From: Hyphomicrobium_A sp963812795
Lineage (GTDB): Bacteria > Pseudomonadota > Alphaproteobacteria > Rhizobiales > Hyphomicrobiaceae
DNA: 64,000 bases
Reading direction: 5' to 3'
NCBI GenBank assembly: GCA_963812795.1
Contig: CAWEWG010000005.1
Location: 124,001 to 188,000 of the forward strand
The number at the start of each line of letters is the position of its first letter. Position 1 is the stretch's first letter. Shown one piece after another: positions 58,227 through 64,000 of this stretch. The notes under the pieces are model-generated. The model did no database searches and was not told where the DNA came from. It was given only the letters and a program-made list of their open reading frames with translations. Both the position numbers and the translations under genes were made by a program.

Positions 58227-59960
58227 TCAGGTGAATTCGTCGGTGCGCTTGTGCGTCTCGGGCACGAGGAAGAAGCCGATGACGACCGTCGCCCCGGCGA
58301 CGCACACCGGGTACCATAGCCCCGAATAGATGTTGCCCGTCGCCGCCACGATGGCGAACGAGGTTGCCGGCAACAGGCCGCCGAACCATCCGTTGCCGAT
58401 GTGATAGGGCAGCGACATGCCGGAATAGCGGATGCGCGTGGGGAACAGCTCGACGAGCGCCGCCGCAATCGGACCGTAGGTCATGGCGGCGAACATGATG
58501 AGCAACACCAGGATGCCGATGATCGTCAGCTTCTGTGCGCTCCAGATGTCGAAGACCCGTGCGACGTTGGCGAGACCTGCCTTCGGGTCGATAGGGATCC
58601 GAACCGTTTCAGGATGCCCCGTCGTCGGATAGCCTTCGGCCGTCAGGCCGGCGGCGAGTTTAGCGGCAAAATCCAGCCCGTTTGCCGGGATGGGATCCGC
58701 CTTGCCGATGCGCACGCTGGCGACGGCCCCTGCGGGTGCATCCACGTTCTGGTAGTGCACTGCGCGCTTGGCCAGCAGGGACTTGGCGATGTCGCATGAC
58801 GTGCTGAACTTCGCGCTCCCGGTGGGGTTGAACTGGAATGAGCAGTCGGCCGGATCGGCCATGACGGTGACTTCCGACGTACTCTGCGCGCGATAGAGGG
58901 CAGGGTTTGCGGTGCGCGTCAGCTGTTCGAACAGAGGGAAGTAGCTGAGGACGGCGAGAGCACACCCGCCAAGGATCAACGGCTTGCGGCCGATGCGATC
59001 GGAAAGGCTGGCGAAGATGACAACGAAGCCGACCCCGGCAATGAGCGCCCAGGCGACGAGAACGTTGGTGGTGAACTGATCAACCTGCAGAATGTTCTGG
59101 ATGTAGAACAGCGCATAGAAATGCGCCGTGTACCAGACCACGGCTTGCCCGGCGACGAGGCCGAACAGGGCGATCAGCCCAATCTTGATATTGCGCCATT
59201 CGCCGAAGGCTTCGCGCAGCGGCGCCTTTGATGCGGCGCCCTCCGCCTTCATGCGCTGGAACGCTGGGCTCTCCTGCATTTGCAGGCGGACGTACAGCGA
59301 GATGAGCAGCAGCACGGCCGATAAGAGAAACGGGATCCGCCAGCCCCATGACTTGAACGCGCTGAGGCTGCTGCCATCGGGTTGCACCACCGGCGGGAAC
59401 CCGGCGTCGAGCGCAATCTGCGTGAACATGATGACGATGAGAGACAAGAGCAACGCCAGCGTGGGCGTCGTATTCACCCAGCTCGTGAAGAAGCCGCGCT
59501 GGTTCTGCGGCGCATGCTCGGCGACATAGACAGCCGCCCCGCCGTACTCGCCGCCGGTCGCCAGACCTTGGAGCATGCGCAGAATGATGAGCGCTATGGG
59601 CGCCGCGACGCCGATGGTGTGGTAGCTGGGCAGGAGCCCGACGAGGAACGTCGCCGCCCCCATCAGCACGACGGTGACGACGAACGTGTACTTGCGGCCG
59701 ACGATGTCGCCGAGCCGGCCGAAGATGATGGCGCCGAATGGGCGCACGATGAAGCCGGCCGCGAAGGTGAGCAACGCGAAGATGCTCTGCTGTGTCTCGC
59801 TGTAGGCGGCAAAGAACTGCGCGCCGATGATCTGCGCGAGTGCACCGTAGAGGTAGAAGTCGTACCACTCGAAGACGGTGCCGGCGGACGAGGCGATGAT
59901 GACCTTGCGTTCTTCGCGCGTCAGGGCGCGGCGCCCCGCTACGGATGCTTCGATGGTCAT
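58227..59960 (-). CDS. MFS transporter, MHS family, with a large periplasmic insertion
   Basis: The 577-residue protein is a metabolite:H+ symporter (MHS) member: GTVFEWYDFYLYGALA in TM1, GRLGDIVGRKYT, LQGLATGGEYGGAAVYVAEHA in TM4, SLSDRIGRKP. Between TM9 and TM10 an insert of about 130 residues (347-475) with Cys373 and Cys389 lies on the periplasmic side. It lies 216 bases after eutC on the same strand, which makes it a candidate ethanolamine or related amine carrier. Start at the ATG complementary to 59958-59960. Confidence 0.85.
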   Translation of the reverse strand: MTIEASVAGRRALTREERKVIIASSAGTVFEWYDFYLYGALAQIIGAQFFAAYSETQQSIFALLTFAAGFIVRPFGAIIFGRLGDIVGRKYTFVVTVVLMGAATFLVGLLPSYHTIGVAAPIALIILRMLQGLATGGEYGGAAVYVAEHAPQNQRGFFTSWVNTTPTLALLLSLIVIMFTQIALDAGFPPVVQPDGSSLSAFKSWGWRIPFLLSAVLLLISLYVRLQMQESPAFQRMKAEGAASKAPLREAFGEWRNIKIGLIALFGLVAGQAVVWYTAHFYALFYIQNILQVDQFTTNVLVAWALIAGVGFVVIFASLSDRIGRKPLILGGCALAVLSYFPLFEQLTRTANPALYRAQSTSEVTVMADPADCSFQFNPTGSAKFSTSCDIAKSLLAKRAVHYQNVDAPAGAVASVRIGKADPIPANGLDFAAKLAAGLTAEGYPTTGHPETVRIPIDPKAGLANVARVFDIWSAQKLTIIGILVLLIMFAAMTYGPIAAALVELFPTRIRYSGMSLPYHIGNGWFGGLLPATSFAIVAATGNIYSGLWYPVCVAGATVVIGFFLVPETHKRTDEFT

Positions 59961-60176
59961 GACGTCCTTGGTTCCCCTGCCGCCCACAGCACCGGCGACG
60001 CGTGGCTCGACTAACGGCACTTCGGGAAGATTTGCAAACGCAAGGATTGGCCGCCGGTCGTCGGGACGATCAGTCGCGCTGCTCGGCAGCGAAGCTTAGC
60101 TATTCTTCTGCGTTAGCCCGCTGGCGCGGCTCGCTATTTACGCGGGCTACCGTGGCCGTGCAGTCACGCTCCGGGC

Positions 60177-60962
60177 CTAGGATTGCGACTGCTTGGCCAG
60201 CGCGGACGCGGGAGGAGCGCCGTCGAGCAGAAAGTCGCTTTCGTCCTTCAGCGCTACGCCGGTGAGGCATCGCCGAAAAGCTTCACGCAAGAGCCAGCTG
60301 ATCTTGAAAGCCGCTTCATCTGCACCGAGGCCACCGCGGCGGATATTGGACACGCAGTTGCGCTCGCCGTCCTTGCGGCCGACGCGGGGGCCGTAGGTGA
60401 GATAGGCGCCGAGGCTGTCGGGCGAGGATAGCCCCGGCCGTTCGCCAATGAGGACCAGGACGGCGCGCGCATTCAGCACCTCGGCCGCATCGTCTCCGAG
60501 CGCCACACGCCCCTGGCTGGCCAGCACGATTGGTCCCAGCGTCCAGCCGTTCTTGTGCACCAACGGTAGCAGTGCGCCGATCAGGTTGGCGGCGTTGGCG
60601 GCGACGCCGGTCGACGACAACCCGTCGGCTATGACGATGAGGAGATCAGGCCCCGGCCCGGCGATGCTGGCGACGCGCTGCCGCGCTGCGGGGCCAAGCC
60701 GCCGCCCCAGATCCGGTCGCCGAAGGTACGTGTCGCGATCGGTCGCAGCGCTGTCGACGCGAACGGTCGGCCGCCCGAGACGCGCCATCTCCGCTTCAAT
60801 CGGCGCCCAGTCAATTGGCGTCGTCACGGCGTCGCGCGCCTGCGCATGCGCCATGGCGAAGCTCAGCACCTCTTTGATTGGGAGCGCCGAGCCGGCGCGT
60901 CCCAGGCCGATGCGCGCCTCGGTGAAGCGGCGCAAGGCGGGCCACGGGGCATCGTCGCTCAT
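60177..60962 (-). CDS. eutC: ethanolamine ammonia-lyase small subunit
   Basis: The 261-residue protein matches EutC: ARIGLGRAGSALP and EVLSFAMAHAQARDAV near the start, IVIADGLSSTGVAANAANL, and the end PRVGRKDGERNCVSNIRRGG with ISWLLREAF. EutBC uses adenosylcobalamin to split ethanolamine into acetaldehyde and ammonia. The ATG overlaps the eutB stop by four bases. No microcompartment genes are nearby. Confidence 0.94.
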   Translation of the reverse strand: MSDDAPWPALRRFTEARIGLGRAGSALPIKEVLSFAMAHAQARDAVTTPIDWAPIEAEMARLGRPTVRVDSAATDRDTYLRRPDLGRRLGPAARQRVASIAGPGPDLLIVIADGLSSTGVAANAANLIGALLPLVHKNGWTLGPIVLASQGRVALGDDAAEVLNARAVLVLIGERPGLSSPDSLGAYLTYGPRVGRKDGERNCVSNIRRGGLGADEAAFKISWLLREAFRRCLTGVALKDESDFLLDGAPPASALAKQSQS

Positions 60963-62341
60963 GCGGCAAGCCCTTTGACATGCTCGAGCAGCGCCTGCGC
61001 CGGCTCTGCCAGAAGCTTGCCCCGCTCATCCGCCAGGCCGATGCGCGCCAGCCATGCCTCGAACTCGGGTGCGCGCCGCAGGCCGAGGGCCTCGCGCACG
61101 TACAGGGCGTCGTGGAACGACGTCGACTGGTAGTTGAGCATGATGTCGTCGGCCCCGGGAACGCCCATGACGAAGGTGACGCCGGCCGCACCAAGCAACA
61201 TCAGCAGGACGTCCATGTCGTCCTGGTCGGCTTCGGCGTGGTTGGTGTAGCAGACGTCGCAGCCCATAGGCAGGCCCATGAGCTTCCCGCAGAAGTGGTC
61301 CTCGAGGCCGGCGCGGATGATCTCTTTGCCGTTGTAGAGATATTCCGGACCGATGAAGCCGACGACGGAATTGACGAGCAGCGGTTTGAAGGTGCGGGCG
61401 ACGGCGTAGGCGCGGGCTTCGAGCGTCTGCTGGTCGACGCCGTGATGCGCGTCGGCCGAGAGAGCCGATCCCTGGCCCGTTTCGAAATACATGACGTTGT
61501 CGCCGATGGTGCCCCGCTTCAACGACAACGCCGCCTCGCGCCCTTCGCGCAGCATGCCGAGCGTCACGCCAAATGAGGCGTTCACGGCCTCTGTGCCCCC
61601 GATCGACTGGAAGACGAGATCGACGGGAGCGCCGCGCGAGATGGCTTCGATGGAGGTCGTGACGTGGGTCAGCACGCAGCTCTGCGTCGGAATGTCGAAG
61701 CGCTGGATGACGTCGTCCAGCATGGCCAGCAGGTCGAGGATGGCCGCCGTGTTGTCGCTGGCCGGGTTGATGCCGATGACGGCATCGCCGCAGCCGAGCA
61801 TCAGTCCATCGACGATGGAGGCGGCTATGCCGCGCTTGTCATCGGTCGGGTGGTTCGGCTGCAGGCGCACGGCCATGCGCCCCTTGAGGCCGATCGTATC
61901 GCGAAAGCGGGTCACCACCTCGACCTTGTGCGCGGCAAGGATGAGATCCTGATTGCGCATGATCTTGGATGTCGCGGCGGCCATTTCCGGCGTGATTCCG
62001 GGGGCGAGCCTCGCCAGCACCTCCGTCGTCGCCACATCGGAGAGCAGCCAGTCACGAAAGTCGCCAACCGTCATGTGCGAGACGGGCGCGAATGCCGCCG
62101 CGTCGTGTCCGTCGACGATGAGGCGCGTGATGTCGTCGACATCGTAGGGGATGAGCAACTCTTCGAGGAAGCGTTTCAGCGGCACGTCGGCGAGCGCCAT
62201 CTTGGCGGCGACGTTCTCCTCAGCACTCGTTGCGGCGACGCCCGCCAGCACGTCGCCGGAGCGTAGCGGCGTCGCCTTGGCCATCAGCTCCTTGAGGTCG
62301 CCAAACCGGTATGCCGTTTGCCGCCAAGCTGCTTGATACAC
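60959..62341 (-). CDS. eutB: ethanolamine ammonia-lyase large subunit
   Basis: The 460-residue protein is the catalytic TIM-barrel subunit: MAVRLQPNHPTDDKRGIAAS, GCGDAVIGINPASDN, IGGTEAVNASFGVTL, YFETGQGSALSADAHHGVDQ, GPEYLYNGKEIIRAGLEDHF and GCDVCYTNHAEADQDDMD. It binds ethanolamine and adenosylcobalamin with EutC. Length is normal. A putative operon with eutC and the MHS transporter follows. No cobalamin riboswitch was seen upstream. MeaB elsewhere in the window is a second B12-linked protein. Confidence 0.95.
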   Translation of the reverse strand: MYQAAWRQTAYRFGDLKELMAKATPLRSGDVLAGVAATSAEENVAAKMALADVPLKRFLEELLIPYDVDDITRLIVDGHDAAAFAPVSHMTVGDFRDWLLSDVATTEVLARLAPGITPEMAAATSKIMRNQDLILAAHKVEVVTRFRDTIGLKGRMAVRLQPNHPTDDKRGIAASIVDGLMLGCGDAVIGINPASDNTAAILDLLAMLDDVIQRFDIPTQSCVLTHVTTSIEAISRGAPVDLVFQSIGGTEAVNASFGVTLGMLREGREAALSLKRGTIGDNVMYFETGQGSALSADAHHGVDQQTLEARAYAVARTFKPLLVNSVVGFIGPEYLYNGKEIIRAGLEDHFCGKLMGLPMGCDVCYTNHAEADQDDMDVLLMLLGAAGVTFVMGVPGADDIMLNYQSTSFHDALYVREALGLRRAPEFEAWLARIGLADERGKLLAEPAQALLEHVKGLAA

Positions 62342-62959
62342 GGGCCTCTCCGTAGATCATCGCAACAGAGCATAGCTCGGAGGCGCGCCACTAAGCTACT
62401 GCTCACCGATTGCGTCGGAGCGCGCGAGTGCGGAGCAAATAAGCAGAATGAATGTTTGTGCAGTCGTATCCGGCGTTGCGGCGCGAGCGCCAACTGGCAA
62501 CGCCATTCCAGACCGGACAACCACATCGACGACGGTGCGCGCGCAACTCTTGGGTTGTCTTCTGCGCCAGGCGGCGACGCCATGGCCGCGACGTTGCGGC
62601 TACGCGCTGCGGCAGCCGACGCGGGCTGCGGAGTTCGCTAGCCGCATGCCGTCGTCGGCATGGATGTGATCTGCCGAAGCGAACGGCTCGCGTATGCGGG
62701 AGCACTGCGAACCTATCGCGCCGCTGCGACGCGACCGTTCAAGGTTGGGGCGCTCGGCTCAACCTGGAGCGTTCGTTAACCTTACGCCGCATCTCTGCGC
62801 TGCGATGGTGAGCTTGCGCGAGCCCAGAGAACGGCAGGCCGTATGATGCGTGCCGAGATAATTGGACAGTCGGAACCTAAAGCCTCGCAATGGCACAAGT
62901 CTCGCATTCTTGATGCTGGTGACCCGCCGGAAGCTCCCAACGAGACTTGATCGCCCACT
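62342..62959. other. 618-base intergenic region upstream of eutB and the glycosyltransferase gene
   Basis: Divergent intergenic region between eutB and the sugar-phosphate transferase gene. The open frames on both strands lack coding character and I recognise no RNA gene, repeat or mobile element. It must carry promoters for both genes, but no near-consensus promoter pair stood out. Confidence 0.5.
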
Positions 62960-64000
62960 ATGAGTCATACGCTCATCTCCCGCTCGGGCGCCGATAGGGT
63001 TCGCCGTAACCGCAAGAAGCTGACCGGCGATGCCATTTCTATTGCGATCGGGATCGGCGACGCGTTGTCCATCGTCGCGATGGCCGTGATCACCGGCGTT
63101 GCGTATCACGAGATTGTCTATTCCTCCGCCGGCGATGTGCTGTCGTTCCTGCGTGTTGGCGCCGTGCTTGCCGCGGTGGTTGTCATATCGAATTTGTTTC
63201 GCGGCGAGTACCAGCTCAGTAATTTCATCAGTCTGACGACGCACGCGCGGCGCACGGCGCAACTTTGGAACGTCACCTTCGTCTGTCTTCTCATCGTCGG
63301 CTTCGTGGGCAAGGTGACCGACATCTATTCGCGTGGTTGGTTCGTCCTCTACTACGTGTCGGGACTGCTGACGCTGCTGGCCTTGCGTTACATCGCCGTG
63401 CAGCTCGTGCACCGTTCGGCAGTGGCGCAATTGATCGCCACCAAGCGTGTATTCCTCATCGGCAATGCCGGCGAGATCGAGAGATTTCTCGCGGCGTACG
63501 AGCCGCGCAGAGGCGGCGTCGATATCATCGGTTGCCGCTTCTTGAGCGAGACGGCCCTGAGTGGCACGCCTGTCGCGCGGCAAAAGGCGCTGCAACGCGA
63601 GCTTGTCGGCATATTGCCCAGCATCCGGCAGGTCGAGCCCGACGCCATCTTCATCATCACGTCCTGGTCGGATCAGGCGGTGATCGATGGCTGCATCGAG
63701 TCGCTATTGACCCTGCCGGCAGAGATCCATCTCGGGCCTGGCCACGCCCTGCAGAAATACTCGAACGCCCAGCTTGCGCGCCTGGGGCCGATCGCCAGCC
63801 TGCAGCTCGTCAGGCTGCCGCTGTCGCGCTTCGAACTGATGCAGAAGCGCGCCTTCGACCTGCTTCTTTCGACGCTCGGCCTCCTTGCTCTAGCTCCGTT
63901 GCTGGCCCTGATAGCTGTGCTCGTCAAGCTCGACAGCCCGGGTCCGATCTTCTTCCGGCAGCGCCGCTACGGTTTCAATCAGAAGGCGTTCCGCATCATC
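62960..64000 (+). CDS. polyprenyl glycosylphosphotransferase of the exopolysaccharide type (partial)
   Basis: The frame from ATG 62960 is open to the window end (347 codons). The N-terminal half has four or five membrane helices (about 26-50, 58-80, 108-128, 138-160), then a nucleotide-binding-like region (VFLIGNAGEIERFL), and the catalytic domain begins FELMQKRAFDLLLSTLGLLAL, followed by VKLDSPGPIFFRQRRYGFNQKAF. This is the WbaP/ExoY-like family, which transfers a sugar phosphate to undecaprenyl phosphate as the first step of exopolysaccharide synthesis. Exopolysaccharide genes probably follow beyond the window. Confidence 0.88.
   Translation, partial: MSHTLISRSGADRVRRNRKKLTGDAISIAIGIGDALSIVAMAVITGVAYHEIVYSSAGDVLSFLRVGAVLAAVVVISNLFRGEYQLSNFISLTTHARRTAQLWNVTFVCLLIVGFVGKVTDIYSRGWFVLYYVSGLLTLLALRYIAVQLVHRSAVAQLIATKRVFLIGNAGEIERFLAAYEPRRGGVDIIGCRFLSETALSGTPVARQKALQRELVGILPSIRQVEPDAIFIITSWSDQAVIDGCIESLLTLPAEIHLGPGHALQKYSNAQLARLGPIASLQLVRLPLSRFELMQKRAFDLLLSTLGLLALAPLLALIAVLVKLDSPGPIFFRQRRYGFNQKAFRII

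Overview
The window is GC-rich bacterial DNA with dense gene packing, many ATGA or CTAG gene overlaps and alphaproteobacterial gene families: citramalate synthase directly after the end of a cysteinyl-tRNA synthetase-like gene, an Atm1-type exporter, an NdvA-type glucan exporter, a DUF1488 protein, a DUF6894 protein, HWE-type kinases and a pseudoazurin. SoxYZ with a flavocytochrome c-type flavoprotein, pseudoazurin, MeaB and ethanolamine ammonia-lyase point to a metabolically versatile member of the Hyphomicrobiales, perhaps Hyphomicrobiaceae. The assignment below order level is inference.

Layout. 1-2286 is a plus-strand run: the cysS 3' end, a GFA-family protein, a 40-residue membrane protein and cimA. 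An unexplained, strongly base-paired intergenic stretch (about 2375-2640) follows. 2666-8649 holds a POT peptide transporter, two small exported proteins, meaB, an M48-like membrane protein whose HExxH reads RExxH, an unusual DsbB-like protein and a LOG-family hydrolase. 8934-12882 has a long exported Lys/Glu/Ala-rich protein and the ABC exporter. 12980-16616 is a redox and sulfur block: pseudoazurin with a near-consensus promoter, soxZ, soxY and a divergent FccB/SoxF flavoprotein. 16813-19900 has a FecR-domain protein with C-terminal Cys repeats, a class V aminotransferase and a small conserved protein.

20178-31733 is a lipid block: fadE, fadJ, a thiolase with a one-base frameshift, a cyclopropane-fatty-acid synthase that also seems frameshifted near its start, fadD, and an acyl carrier protein with its own ketoacyl synthase. 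32019-41584 is a mixed housekeeping and small-protein region: SDR, two related Cys-rich repeat proteins, a CAU tRNA, SIMPL protein, carbon-nitrogen hydrolase, GNAT, panD, HAD hydrolase and several very small membrane or charged proteins.

41585-44346, next to the 3' end of a tRNA-Thr gene, is a poorly coding stretch of visibly lower GC that holds broken pieces of a phage or plasmid primase and of small accessory genes. It looks like the remains of an integrated element.

44584-49947 contains two small exported proteins, rlmB, tRNA-Tyr, a TAXI-type binding protein and ndvA. 50094-58214 is a signalling cluster led by a 2097-residue soluble hybrid histidine kinase with 11 near-identical 92-residue HAMP-type units, followed by a REC-PAS-HWE kinase and a single-domain response regulator. 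58227-62341 (minus strand) carries eutB, eutC and an MHS-family transporter with a large periplasmic insertion. The window ends inside a sugar-phosphate transferase gene of the exopolysaccharide type.
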